A DNA stretch of 64,000 nt, from assembly GCA_044221335.1 (NCBI GenBank), contig JBGAPI010000008.1, positions 1 to 64,000 of the forward strand. The letters are read 5' to 3'. The notes below the pieces were generated by a model, which was not told the DNA's origin, ran no database searches, and saw nothing but the letters and a program-made list of their open reading frames with translations. Source of the stretch: JBGAPI01 sp044221335 (lineage in GTDB: Bacteria; Pseudomonadota; Gammaproteobacteria; Xanthomonadales; Ahniellaceae). The position numbers and the translations under genes were made by a program. This document shows positions 32,924 to 41,662 of this stretch, one piece after another; position 1 is the stretch's first letter; each line of letters begins with the position of its first letter.

Positions 32924-35713
32924 ATGAATAACGCGAAGCACCCGCGCCGTGCGGGCTTGGTTCCGTACGGTCTTCCGTCGCGCACCGCGCTGGCCCTGGC
33001 GATCAGCCTCGGCCTGTCCGCCGGCGCCCGGGCCCATGTCAACGATGCCGCACCGTTGCCGGCCGCCCGCAAGGGCAACGAAGCCGTCCGCGACGAGTTC
33101 CTGTTCATCGACGCGCGCGTCGCCCGCCACGGCGATCTCGAGGCCGCGGTCCGGGCCGGCGTGCGCACCCTGGTCATCTCGCCCGAGCAGGACGGCATCG
33201 CGCTGATCGGCGACACCCTGCGCAAGGCGCCCGCCACCGCGACGGTGCACGTGCTCGGTCACGGCGAGCCCGGCGCGATGCAGCTCGGTTCCGCCCGGCT
33301 CGACGATGCGTCGGTCGAACGCTATCGCGATCAGCTGACGACGTGGTTCGCGCAGCGCAACAGTGCCAAGCGGCGCCCCGAGATCCTGCTGTACGGCTGC
33401 GAAGTCGGCGCCGGCGCCATCGGCCGCGGCTTCGTCGAACATCTGGCCCGCATCACCCAGGCGGAGGTCGCGGCCTCGGTCGACCTCACCGGCGGCATCG
33501 TCGCGAATGCCAACTGGGACCTCGAACTGGCGACCGGCCGGATCCAGGCCAGCCTGCCGTTCGATCGCGCCGCGGCGGATGCCTATGCTTCGACGCTCGC
33601 CACGCTGACCGTCACCAACCTGCTCGACGACAACAGCGCCGGCTCCCTGCGCACCGTGATCAACGGGTCGGGCACGGGTGACGTGATCACCTTCCAGGCC
33701 GGCCTCAGCGGCAACATCGCGCTCACCAACGGCACCATCAACATCACCCACCCGCTGACCCTCACCGGTCCGGGCGCGGCCAATCTGAGCATCACCGGCG
33801 GCGGCAAGGGCGGACGGGTCTTCTACGTCTATTCCGACGGCGGCGGCAAGGTGTCGATGAGTGGCCTCACCATCACCGGCGGTCTCATCGGCCAGGGCGG
33901 CGGCGGCGGCCGTCCGAACCCGAAGCACAACCTCGCTCATGCGTCGGGCAACCTGCCGCATGCCCCGCACGGCGGCGGCATCTACGCCTGCGGCGGCGGC
34001 ATCTTCTCAAACGGCGTCGACCTCGACCTCGACGCCGTGACCGTCACCGGCAATACCGCGAACCGCGGCGGCGGCATCTGTTTCGTCGGCAACAGCGTCA
34101 CGCTGAACCTGACCAATTCGACCGTCAGCAGCAACAGCACCCAGCTCGGCGACGGCGGCGGCCTGTACTTCGGTGGCGACTCGTACTGCAACGCCAACGT
34201 CGGCAACACGACGTTCTCCGGGAACTACGGATTCCGCGCCGGCGGCGCCGTGGCGACCGAGAATTCCGGCGGGATGACGATCACCGGCAGCACGTTCATC
34301 AACAACAGCGGCTTCTACCAGGGCGGCGCGATCTTCGTCGACGACCTGCATCAGCCGTCGACGATCAGCGGCTCGACCTTCACCAGCAACGCGTCGACCA
34401 TGGGCGGTGCGATCAGCCTGTATGTCGACTACAACGTGCGCCACACGGTCGATTCCAGCGTGATCAGCGGCAATTTCGCCTACACCCGTGGCGGCGGCGT
34501 CTACCTCTACGGCTACGCCGACGGCCCGGTCAGCATCACCCGCGACGAGATCAGCAACAACTTCGCCAACCAGTTCGGCGCCGGCGTGTGGATCCCGACC
34601 GGCTGCAATCAGGGCTGCGAGATCAAGAACACCACGATCTCGGGCAATGCCGCGGCCTTCGGTTCGGGCGTCACCGTCGCGACCAGCGGCGGCTACAACC
34701 CGATCGAGATCGTCAATTCGACGATCGCGTTCAACATCGGCACGACGCCCTACGCCTCCGGCCTGTACGCCTACAACGGCGATTTCAATCTGCGGAACAC
34801 GATCCTCGCCAACAACGTGGCGACCGGTGGCGGTGCCTTCAACGCCGATCTCGGCGGCATCGCGACCGGCATCACCGCGGCATTCACCCTGGTGCAGGGG
34901 ACTCACGGCACGACCACGGTGGACACGTCGGCGGGCGGCAACCTGCTCGGCGTCGATCCGATGCTCGGTGCGCTGTCCGGCAATGGCAGCCTGACGCGGT
35001 CGCACCTGCCGCAGGAAGGCAGCCCGGTGATCAACGCCGCGAGCAACGCTCTGGCGCTCTCCGCCGGCCTGCTGACCGACCAGCGCGGTCCAGGCTTCCC
35101 GCGCGACTTCGATCACGTGGTGGACATCGGCGCGGTCGAGGTCGGCTTCACCGGCGTCCCGACGCTCGGCGATGCCGGCAAGATGGCCCTGGTGCTGTTC
35201 TGCGGCGCCGCCGGTCTCGCCCTGCTGCGGCGGCGCCAGCGCGGTGCGGTCGCGTTCAGCGTGCTCGCACTGGGCGGCGGATGGTTCAGCATCAACGCGG
35301 CCGAGGCGGCGCCGGCGGTCCAGCACGGGACGTCGATGGTCGGCCGGGTCGAGTCGATGTCCGCGACCACGGTCGCCAAGGTGGAGCGCAACGGCAACAC
35401 GGTGACAGTGGACCTCGGTGACGGCCAGCACTACACGCTGCCGAAGTCGAAGTTCCACAGCACCTTCGAGCGCACGCCGGCGAAGATGGGACGGGTGGTC
35501 AACGGCAGCCACAAGCTGCGCGCCGACCAGATCCCGCCGACGCCCTCGGACTATGCGATCAATGCCGGCGACAACGTCGTGGCCCGCGTCCACAAGGACA
35601 AGAACGGCAACGTGGTCCAGGTGAAGCTGGTGAAGTTCGCCAGCAGCGCCGAGGCGCAGCGCTTCGTCGCCGAGCGCAGGGCGAAGCAGAAGCACCCGCA
35701 CGACAAGCCCTGA
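32924..35713 (+). CDS. Secreted DUF4347/right-handed beta-helix protein with IPTL-CTERM-like segment
   Basis: A 929-residue exported protein. Signal peptide about 1-38 (ends ARAH). DUF4347 at about 50-215 is shown by FIDARVARHGDLEAAVRAGV, VHVLGHGEPGAMQLG and LLYGCEVGAGAIG, followed by VTNLLDDNSAGSLRTVI, a common start of parallel beta-helix regions. Residues about 225-690 are Gly/Asn/Thr/Ser-rich beta-helix rungs with GGGI repeats. GVPTLGDAGKMAL plus a hydrophobic stretch and RRRQRG near 743-774 resembles an IPTL-CTERM sorting signal. Unusually it is not terminal: a second hydrophobic stretch and about 130 hydrophilic residues follow. GGGGGA precedes the ATG. Probably a surface or adhesin-like protein, though this is unproven. 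Confidence 0.82.
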   Translation: MNNAKHPRRAGLVPYGLPSRTALALAISLGLSAGARAHVNDAAPLPAARKGNEAVRDEFLFIDARVARHGDLEAAVRAGVRTLVISPEQDGIALIGDTLRKAPATATVHVLGHGEPGAMQLGSARLDDASVERYRDQLTTWFAQRNSAKRRPEILLYGCEVGAGAIGRGFVEHLARITQAEVAASVDLTGGIVANANWDLELATGRIQASLPFDRAAADAYASTLATLTVTNLLDDNSAGSLRTVINGSGTGDVITFQAGLSGNIALTNGTINITHPLTLTGPGAANLSITGGGKGGRVFYVYSDGGGKVSMSGLTITGGLIGQGGGGGRPNPKHNLAHASGNLPHAPHGGGIYACGGGIFSNGVDLDLDAVTVTGNTANRGGGICFVGNSVTLNLTNSTVSSNSTQLGDGGGLYFGGDSYCNANVGNTTFSGNYGFRAGGAVATENSGGMTITGSTFINNSGFYQGGAIFVDDLHQPSTISGSTFTSNASTMGGAISLYVDYNVRHTVDSSVISGNFAYTRGGGVYLYGYADGPVSITRDEISNNFANQFGAGVWIPTGCNQGCEIKNTTISGNAAAFGSGVTVATSGGYNPIEIVNSTIAFNIGTTPYASGLYAYNGDFNLRNTILANNVATGGGAFNADLGGIATGITAAFTLVQGTHGTTTVDTSAGGNLLGVDPMLGALSGNGSLTRSHLPQEGSPVINAASNALALSAGLLTDQRGPGFPRDFDHVVDIGAVEVGFTGVPTLGDAGKMALVLFCGAAGLALLRRRQRGAVAFSVLALGGGWFSINAAEAAPAVQHGTSMVGRVESMSATTVAKVERNGNTVTVDLGDGQHYTLPKSKFHSTFERTPAKMGRVVNGSHKLRADQIPPTPSDYAINAGDNVVARVHKDKNGNVVQVKLVKFASSAEAQRFVAERRAKQKHPHDKP

Positions 35714-35767
35714 TCGAGGACGCGCTCCGCTCGGGGCGCGCTTCCGATGACGGTGTTCGTTCGACCC

Positions 35768-35793
35768 GAGACCCCGGCCCCGGCCGGGGTCTC
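35768..35793 (+). terminator. Strong hairpin after the beta-helix gene
   Basis: GAGACCCCGGCC and GGCCGGGGTCTC form a perfect 12-bp inverted repeat, 55 bases after the stop codon. Only a short mixed GTCGTTC follows, so termination without Rho is plausible but the U-tract is weak. Confidence 0.6.
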
Positions 35794-35938
35794 GTCGTTC
35801 GGGGCGGACGAACATACGCCGCCGTCGATCCCCGCCGACACCTCCGTCGATCGGCCTGCGGGCTCCGGTTTCGTGCCATTGCAACGGAAATGAGGCTATC
35901 CTCCGGACGGTTTCGACACCTGCCCCCGGAGGTCCGGC

Positions 35939-36538
35939 GTGTTGTCCCTGGTCCGCCCGCATCACCACGATGAGCCGCAATTCCCGCGCGTGCTGTCGCT
36001 CGACGCCCACGGCCGCATCCTCGACTGGATGAACTGGCAGGACGCCGCGTGCCTGTATGCGCGCGACGCGGTGGCCTGGACCCTCGGTACGCCGTGCATC
36101 ACGATCCACGGCGGTCGCCAGCGCGACAGCGGCCTGCAGTCGATCCTCGAGCTGCACCCGATCGTTGCCAGTCGCGGCCACGTGCGCCCCGGCCGGATCG
36201 ACCCGGCGCCAACGCTCAACAACACCGCGCTGTTCGCGCGCGACCGTCACCTGTGCCTGTACTGCGGCACCCACTACGGCCGTTCCGAGCTGACCCGCGA
36301 CCACGTCCAGCCGCTGTCCCGCGGCGGCCTCGACGTGTGGGAGAACGTGGTCACGGCGTGCATCCGCTGCAACGTCAAGAAGGGCGGCCGCAACCCGCAG
36401 CAGGCCGCGATGCCGCTGCTGGCGGTGCCGTATCGCCCGAGCTGGGTGGAGCATCTGATCCTGTCCAACAGGAACATCCTGGCGGACCAGATGGAATTCC
36501 TGCGCAATCATCTGCCGAAGAACCGTCGCATCGTCTGA
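35939..36538 (+). CDS. HNH endonuclease family protein
   Basis: A 199-residue protein with an HNH nuclease domain at about residues 95-155: CLYCGTHYG, LTRDHVQPLSRGGLDVWENV and TACIRCNVKKGG. The four cysteines form a zinc-binding pair and DHV...N the catalytic site. The start is GTG with CGGAGG six bases upstream. The N-terminal 90 residues look like those of the chromosomal HNH proteins common in proteobacteria, not a phage terminase partner or intron. No restriction or toxin partner is adjacent. Its physiological role is unknown. Confidence 0.87.
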   Translation: MLSLVRPHHHDEPQFPRVLSLDAHGRILDWMNWQDAACLYARDAVAWTLGTPCITIHGGRQRDSGLQSILELHPIVASRGHVRPGRIDPAPTLNNTALFARDRHLCLYCGTHYGRSELTRDHVQPLSRGGLDVWENVVTACIRCNVKKGGRNPQQAAMPLLAVPYRPSWVEHLILSNRNILADQMEFLRNHLPKNRRIV

Positions 36539-36903
36539 CGGCTGCGCCTGCGTTGCCGGCGAATGCGAGAGCAAATGCGCTGCGTTGGAGCGCCGTGATA
36601 TTCGCGGAATCCGGAGCCATCCCGCTGACGTAGAGGACGAGCGCAGCGATTCCTCACGCGAAGACGCGAAGGAAGATCGTCGATGGAGTGGCATCAGGGC
36701 GGCAGGAGGCGAACGCAGGGTCTCGTTGCGGATACGCTCGATTGCAGGTCGGGCTTGTACGGCGCGCCATTGCCCGATCGCAGCGTTGCTGCGCCGGATT
36801 GCGAAGCGCCCCGTGATGGCGGCCGGTGGCCGCCCTCCGTCCGCGGTCGCGCCGGCGGCCGACTGCTATGATGCGCGCCCATTTTTCCGGCCGCGGACAG
36901 CTC
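36539..36903. other. Intergenic region with REP-like palindrome and purM promoter region
   Basis: About 365 bases without a credible gene. GGCGGCCGGTGGCCGCC (36818-36834) is a REP-like palindrome. A candidate -10 box TATGAT lies at 36867-36872, 32 bases before the purM start; no clear -35 was found. Confidence 0.5.
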
Positions 36904-37944
36904 ATGGCGACCAGCCCCTCCACCGGACTCTCGTACAAGGACGCCGGCGTCGACATCGATGCCGGCGATGCCGTCGTCCAGCGGATCAAGCCGCTGGTGG
37001 CAAAGACCTTCCGGCCTGGCGTGATGGGCGGACTCGGCGGCTTCGGCGCACTGTTCGACCTGGCCGGGCGCTACAAGGAACCGGTGCTGGTGTCCGGCAC
37101 CGACGGCGTCGGCACCAAGCTGAAGCTGGCACAGACGCTGAACCGCCACGACACCATCGGCATCGACCTCGTCGGCATGTGCGTCAACGACGTGCTGGTG
37201 CAGGGCGCCGAACCGCTGTTCTTCCTCGACTACTTCGCGACCGGCAAGCTGCACGTCGACACCACGGTGTCGGTCGTCGGCGGCATCGCGAAGGGATGCG
37301 AGCTGGCTGGCTGCGCCCTGGTCGGCGGCGAGACCGCGGAGATGCCGGACATGTACCCGCCCGGCGAGTACGACCTCGCCGGTTTCTGCGTCGGCGCGGT
37401 CGAGAAGAGCGCGATCAACGACGGCAGCCGCGTGCGCGCCGGCGACGTGCTGATCGGCATCGCCTCCAGCGGCCCGCATTCGAACGGCTACTCGCTGATC
37501 CGCAAGATCATCGCGCACAGCCAGGCCGATCTCGGCCAGGCCTTCGAGGGCGGCACCCTGGCCGATGCGCTGATGGCGCCGACCACGATCTACGTGAAGC
37601 CGATCCTGGACCTGATCGGCAAGCACGCGATCAGTGGCATGGCGCACATCACCGGCGGCGGCCTCACCGAGAACATCATCCGGGTCGTACCGGACGGGCT
37701 CGGCCTGCTGATCGATTCCTCGTCCTGGTCGCTGCCGCCGGTGTTCCGCTGGCTGCGCGAAGCCGGCAACGTCGCCCTGGCCGAGATGTGGCGCACCTTC
37801 AACTGCGGCATCGGCTACGTGCTGATCGTCGCGCCGGGCGAAGCGGCGGCGGTGAAGCGCTTCCTGGCCGAGCGCAACCTCGTGCATCACGAGATCGGCG
37901 GCGTGGTGGCGACCGCGAGCGACGAGCGGGTGCGCATTGGCTGA
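36904..37944 (+). CDS. purM: Phosphoribosylformylglycinamidine cyclo-ligase
   Basis: Closes the imidazole ring to form AIR in purine synthesis, using ATP. Motifs are SYKDAGVDIDAGD, GTDGVGTKLKLA, DLVGMCVNDVLVQGAEPLFFLDY, GGETAEMPDMY and HITGGGLTENIIRVVP. The length of 346 residues and the position of a -10 box favour the ATG at 36904 over two ATG codons at 36868/36871. It overlaps the next gene by eight bases. Confidence 0.96.
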   Translation: MATSPSTGLSYKDAGVDIDAGDAVVQRIKPLVAKTFRPGVMGGLGGFGALFDLAGRYKEPVLVSGTDGVGTKLKLAQTLNRHDTIGIDLVGMCVNDVLVQGAEPLFFLDYFATGKLHVDTTVSVVGGIAKGCELAGCALVGGETAEMPDMYPPGEYDLAGFCVGAVEKSAINDGSRVRAGDVLIGIASSGPHSNGYSLIRKIIAHSQADLGQAFEGGTLADALMAPTTIYVKPILDLIGKHAISGMAHITGGGLTENIIRVVPDGLGLLIDSSSWSLPPVFRWLREAGNVALAEMWRTFNCGIGYVLIVAPGEAAAVKRFLAERNLVHHEIGGVVATASDERVRIG

Positions 37945-38416
37945 GCCGACGGGCGTCGTCAGCGTCCGCCTCGCCGTCGCCGACGATGCGGCCGCCATCA
38001 GTTCGCTCGTGCGATCCCTGTCGAGCCGCCACATCGACCCCGAGCTGAGTCCGGAGGGCGTCGAGCGGCTGCGCCGCAGCCAGTCGACGGAAGCGATCCG
38101 TGGCTTTCTTGACCAGGCGTACCGCTACCACCTCGCGACGGAGAACGATGAACTGGTCGGCGTCGCCGGTACCCGCGGCGAGTCGCATCTGTTCCATCTG
38201 TTCGTCGCCGACTCGCACCAGCGTCGCGGCATCGCCCGCCGGCTGTGGGCCGAGGCGCGCATGGCCATGCGGGAGAACGGAGGCGCGGGGCCCTACACCG
38301 TGAACGCATCGCGCTCGGCCGTCGCCGCCTACGCGCGGCTCGGATTCGTGGCGCAGGCGGCGGAGCAGGAGCGCGCCGGCATCGTGTTCACGCCGATGAC
38401 CTGGACGGCTCCATGA
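37937..38416 (+). CDS. GNAT family N-acetyltransferase between purM and purN
   Basis: A 159-residue single-domain acetyltransferase. The acetyl-CoA loop is HQRRGIARRLWAEARM near residue 95, and YTVNASRSAVAAYARLGF is the final alpha/beta motif. The start appears to be TTG, overlapping the end of purM by eight bases, and its stop overlaps purN (ATGA), so it is embedded in the purine operon. The acceptor is unknown. The weak start may keep expression low. Confidence 0.82.
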   Translation: MAEPTGVVSVRLAVADDAAAISSLVRSLSSRHIDPELSPEGVERLRRSQSTEAIRGFLDQAYRYHLATENDELVGVAGTRGESHLFHLFVADSHQRRGIARRLWAEARMAMRENGGAGPYTVNASRSAVAAYARLGFVAQAAEQERAGIVFTPMTWTAP

Positions 38417-39126
38417 GCCGCGCGGCCCTGCGGGTCGCCGTCGTCGCCTCGGGACGCGGCAGCAATCTGGCGGCGCTGATCGCGGCGGAGAAGGGCGGCC
38501 TGCCGATCGACCTGGTCGGCGTGTTCTCCGACAAGCCTACCGCGATCGCGCTGGAGCTGGCGCGGTCCGCCGGCATTCCGGCGACCGCGCTGGCGCCGCG
38601 CGATTACGCCGACCGCCACGCCCACGACGAGGCGCTGTTCGCCGCGGTCGCTGCCGTTCAGCCGCAACTCATCGTGCTCGCGGGATACATGCGTCGCATC
38701 AGTCCGGACGTCGTCGAGCCGTTGAGCGCGCGCATGATCAATATCCACCCCTCGCTGCTGCCGAAATACCCGGGTCTCGACACCCACGCGCGTGCGCTCG
38801 CGGCCGGCGATCGCCAGCACGGCGCCAGTGTGCACTTCGTCACCCCGGAGCTCGATGGCGGGCCGGTGATCGCCCAGGTGCTGCTGGACGTCGGTGCCGA
38901 CGACAGTCCGGAATCGCTGGCGGCGCGGCTGCTGCCGGACGAGCACCGCCTGCTGGTCGCGGTGGTCGAGGCGATCGCCCGCGGCCGCATCGCGCTTGCC
39001 GACAGCGGCGTGCTCTGCGACGGTCACCGCCTGACCGCGCCGTTACGGCTGGGCAATGGCGGGAAACTGTCGACAGCAGACGCGGTCGATGCCGGGACCG
39101 ATAGCGCGACGACCGAGAAGGACTAG
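38413..39126 (+). CDS. purN: Phosphoribosylglycinamide formyltransferase
   Basis: Transfers formyl from 10-formyltetrahydrofolate to GAR in purine synthesis. Motifs: VAVVASGRGSNLAALI, LAGYMRRIS, INIHPSLLPKYPGLDTHARAL (catalytic Asn and His) and GASVHFVTPELDGGPVIAQ with the catalytic Asp. The length is 237 residues, with a C-terminal extension of about 20 polar residues. The DUF3108 gene follows after two bases. Confidence 0.96.
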   Translation: MSRAALRVAVVASGRGSNLAALIAAEKGGLPIDLVGVFSDKPTAIALELARSAGIPATALAPRDYADRHAHDEALFAAVAAVQPQLIVLAGYMRRISPDVVEPLSARMINIHPSLLPKYPGLDTHARALAAGDRQHGASVHFVTPELDGGPVIAQVLLDVGADDSPESLAARLLPDEHRLLVAVVEAIARGRIALADSGVLCDGHRLTAPLRLGNGGKLSTADAVDAGTDSATTEKD

Positions 39127-39128
39127 CG

Positions 39129-39905
39129 ATGCGAGCCATTGCCTTTGCTCTCGTCTTGGCTGCCACTTCGTTTACGGGTTTCGTTGCCGGCGCCGCCGCT
39201 GCCGGCGACGCCGCGCCGCAGGCGCCCCCGATGTCCGAACCGACGGATGGGCGCGCCGCGCCCATCCGCCCGTTCCGGGGGGAGTACGAGGTCTGGCGCA
39301 ACGGCTCGAAGATCGGAGCGGCGGTGATGGAGCTGTCCGAGCTCGGCGGTGGCCGTTGGCACTTCAACTATGCGGTCCATGGCACCAGCGGCCTCGCCGC
39401 GCTAGCCGCGGCCGATGTCAACGAGGATTCCGAGTTCCGCTGGGCCGAGGGGCGACCCGAACTGCTGCGCTACGACTACAAGCAGAGCATCGCCTTCTCG
39501 AAGAAGCACCGGAGCCTGGTGCGCAGCGCGGACGGCGAGCGGATCGCCGCCGACGACGGCAAGAAGCAGGCCGAGATCGCGTCCGAACCCGGCGTGATCG
39601 ACCGCAACGTGCTGGTCCTGGCGCTGGCCGCCGACATGGCGCGGGGCGCCGCCGACTTCCGCTACCGGGTCGCCGACAAGCGCACCGTCGGCGACCAGGA
39701 ATACAGCCGTGACGGTCGCGAGACGGTCAGTGTCCCGGCGGGTCGCTACGACGCAGAGAGGATGAAGCGGATCCGCAAGAACGCCGATCGCACCACGACG
39801 TCGTGGCTGGCGCCGGAGCTGGGGTATCTGCCGGCGCGGATGGAGCAGCGCGAGCCGGAGGGCGACACGATCGAGCTCAAGCTGGTGAAGCTGACACGGC
39901 GGTGA
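39129..39905 (+). CDS. Exported DUF3108 family protein
   Basis: A 258-residue protein with a signal peptide (about 1-24) and the DUF3108 pattern: YEVWRNGSKIGAAVMEL, LRYDYKQSIAFSKKHRS, VDRN-like VIDRNVLVLALAADM and SWLAPELGYLPARMEQRE. The family is periplasmic or outer-membrane associated and of unknown function; it commonly follows purN in related bacteria. A perfect 12-bp palindrome (39244-39268) encodes residues just after the signal peptide. Confidence 0.88.
   Translation: MRAIAFALVLAATSFTGFVAGAAAAGDAAPQAPPMSEPTDGRAAPIRPFRGEYEVWRNGSKIGAAVMELSELGGGRWHFNYAVHGTSGLAALAAADVNEDSEFRWAEGRPELLRYDYKQSIAFSKKHRSLVRSADGERIAADDGKKQAEIASEPGVIDRNVLVLALAADMARGAADFRYRVADKRTVGDQEYSRDGRETVSVPAGRYDAERMKRIRKNADRTTTSWLAPELGYLPARMEQREPEGDTIELKLVKLTRR
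39244..39268. repeat. In-frame palindrome in the DUF3108 gene
   Basis: CGGATGGGCGCG and CGCGCCCATCCG flank a single C. It encodes TDGRAAPIRP in the linker after the signal peptide, where extra residues would be tolerated. Confidence 0.6.
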
Positions 39906-39910
39906 GCCGG

Positions 39911-39986
39911 GGCGGGCACCGCCCGCCATCGCCAGGCGTTTCGGATCGGCCGTCGATACGTCTCGCGATGGCGGCCAGTGGCCGCC
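39911..39986. repeat. Two REP-like palindromes between DUF3108 and murA genes
   Basis: GGCGGGCACCGCCCGCC (39911-39927) and GGCGGCCAGTGGCCGCC (39970-39986) lie between two convergent stop codons; the second ends exactly before the murA stop. They may terminate both genes. Confidence 0.6.
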
Positions 39987-41246
39987 CTACGACGGCAGGC
40001 GCCGGATCTTGGCCCCCAGCGCCCCGAGCTTCTCCTCGATGCACTCGTAGCCACGGTCGATGTGGTAGATGCGGTCGACGATGGTGTCGCCCCGGGCGAC
40101 CAGGCCCGCGAGCACCAGGCTCGCCGAAGCGCGCAGGTCGGTGGCCATCAGTGGCGCGGCATTCATGTGGTCGACACCGCGGATGATCGCGTTGTGCCCC
40201 TCGACCCGGATGTCGGCACCGAGCCGGGCCAGTTCCGGCACGTGCATGAAGCGGTTCTCGAACACCGTCTCGGTGATGATGCCGACGCCTTCGGCGACCG
40301 AGTTCAGCGCGGTGAACTGCGCCTGCATGTCGGTCGGGAACGCGGGGTAGGGCGCGGTGGTGAGGTCGATCGCCTTCGGGCGACGGCCGTTCATGTCGAG
40401 CTCGATGAAATCGTGGCCGATGTTGAGGTGGGCGCCGGCCTCCTCGAGCTTCATCAGCACCGCGTCGAGGATGTCGGCGCGGGTGCGCTTGGCCATCACC
40501 CGGCCGCCGGTGATCGCGCCGGCGACCAGGAAGGTGCCGGTCTCGATGCGGTCCGGCAGCACGTCGTAGTCGCAGCCGCCGAGTCGCTCGACGCCATGGA
40601 CGATGATCGTCGCGGTGCCGTGGCCCTCGATCTTCGCGCCCATGGCATTCAGGCAGTTGGCGAGGTCGACGACCTCGGGCTCCTGCGCGGAGTTCTCGAG
40701 GATCGTAGTACCGGAAGCCAGCGTCGCGGCCATCATGATGTTCTCGGTGCCGGTGACGGTGACCGTGTCGAACAGCACGCGGGCGCCGCGCAGGCGCTTG
40801 GCGGTGGCGCGGATGTAGCCGCCTTCCACGACGATCTCGGCACCGAGCGCCTCGAGGCCCTTGATGTGCTGGTCGACCGGACGCGAGCCGATCGCGCAGC
40901 CGCCCGGCAGCGACACCTCCGCGCGGCCGTACTTCGCCACCAGTGGTCCCAGCACCAGGATCGAGGCGCGCATGGTCTTGACGAGGTCGTAGGGCGCGAA
41001 CGGAGAGTTCACGTGGCGCGGATCGACATGGATCTTCATCCGGTCGTCGACCACCAGCTGCGCGCCCATCCGGCCGAGCAGTTCCATCGTCGTGGTGACG
41101 TCGTGCAGGTGCGGCACATTGCCGATGGCGACCGGCTCGTCGGCCAGCAGGGTGGCGGCCAGGATCGGCAGCACCGCGTTCTTCGCACCGGAAATCCAGA
41201 CGTCGCCGTTCAAGGCTTCGCCACCGCTGATCACGATCTTCGCCAC
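39987..41246 (-). CDS. murA: UDP-N-acetylglucosamine 1-carboxyvinyltransferase
   Basis: First committed step of peptidoglycan synthesis: transfers enolpyruvate from PEP to UDP-GlcNAc. GEALNGDVWISGAKNA is the N-terminal loop. Cys117 in SLPGGCAIGSRPVD is the catalytic residue that fosfomycin alkylates, so the enzyme is of the sensitive type. The length is 419 residues. ibaG lies 20 bases upstream on the same strand, as in many gammaproteobacteria. Confidence 0.97.
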   Translation of the reverse strand: MAKIVISGGEALNGDVWISGAKNAVLPILAATLLADEPVAIGNVPHLHDVTTTMELLGRMGAQLVVDDRMKIHVDPRHVNSPFAPYDLVKTMRASILVLGPLVAKYGRAEVSLPGGCAIGSRPVDQHIKGLEALGAEIVVEGGYIRATAKRLRGARVLFDTVTVTGTENIMMAATLASGTTILENSAQEPEVVDLANCLNAMGAKIEGHGTATIIVHGVERLGGCDYDVLPDRIETGTFLVAGAITGGRVMAKRTRADILDAVLMKLEEAGAHLNIGHDFIELDMNGRRPKAIDLTTAPYPAFPTDMQAQFTALNSVAEGVGIITETVFENRFMHVPELARLGADIRVEGHNAIIRGVDHMNAAPLMATDLRASASLVLAGLVARGDTIVDRIYHIDRGYECIEEKLGALGAKIRRLPS

Positions 41247-41266
41247 GGGTGTTCCTTTGAGCTTGT

Positions 41267-41512
41267 TCAGTTCGACGCGCGGCGGGCCGCTTCGTCGGGG
41301 GTCAGGGTCTTCAGCGACAGCGCATGGATCGCGCCGCCCATCAGGTCGCCGAGGGTCGCGTAGACCATCCGGTGCCGCGCCAGCGGCATCTTGCCGGCGA
41401 ACGCCGCGCTGACCACCTCGGCCTCGAAATGCACGCCGTCGTCGCCGCTGACGCGGACGGCGGCGCCGGGGAGTCCCTGCTCGATCAGGGCCTGGATTGC
41501 ACTGGCTTGCAT
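41267..41512 (-). CDS. ibaG: BolA/IbaG family protein
   Basis: An 81-residue BolA-like protein with GVHFEAEVVSAAFAGKMPLA and RHRMVYATLGDLMGG, the segment containing the conserved His that binds iron-sulfur clusters with monothiol glutaredoxins. IbaG has been linked to acid response and envelope homeostasis. The murA neighbour is typical. The BolA group is certain; the exact role is less so. Confidence 0.92.
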   Translation of the reverse strand: MQASAIQALIEQGLPGAAVRVSGDDGVHFEAEVVSAAFAGKMPLARHRMVYATLGDLMGGAIHALSLKTLTPDEAARRASN

Positions 41513-41662
41513 GCGGGATCCTGTGGGGCGACGCGGCGCCGATGACGGGCCGGAAACGTCGGGGGGCGCGGTGACGCGCTAGAATGAGCGGTGCAGTCTA
41601 TCAAAAGTGCCGTGGTCGACCGGGACGCCGGCACCGCGTCGCCCCATCGCCCGACAAACGCC

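Noticed and set aside
35939..36538. HNH gene considered as a homing or phage endonuclease
   Set aside because: No intron, intein, terminase or phage gene is near, base composition matches the neighbours, and it has a good ribosome site.
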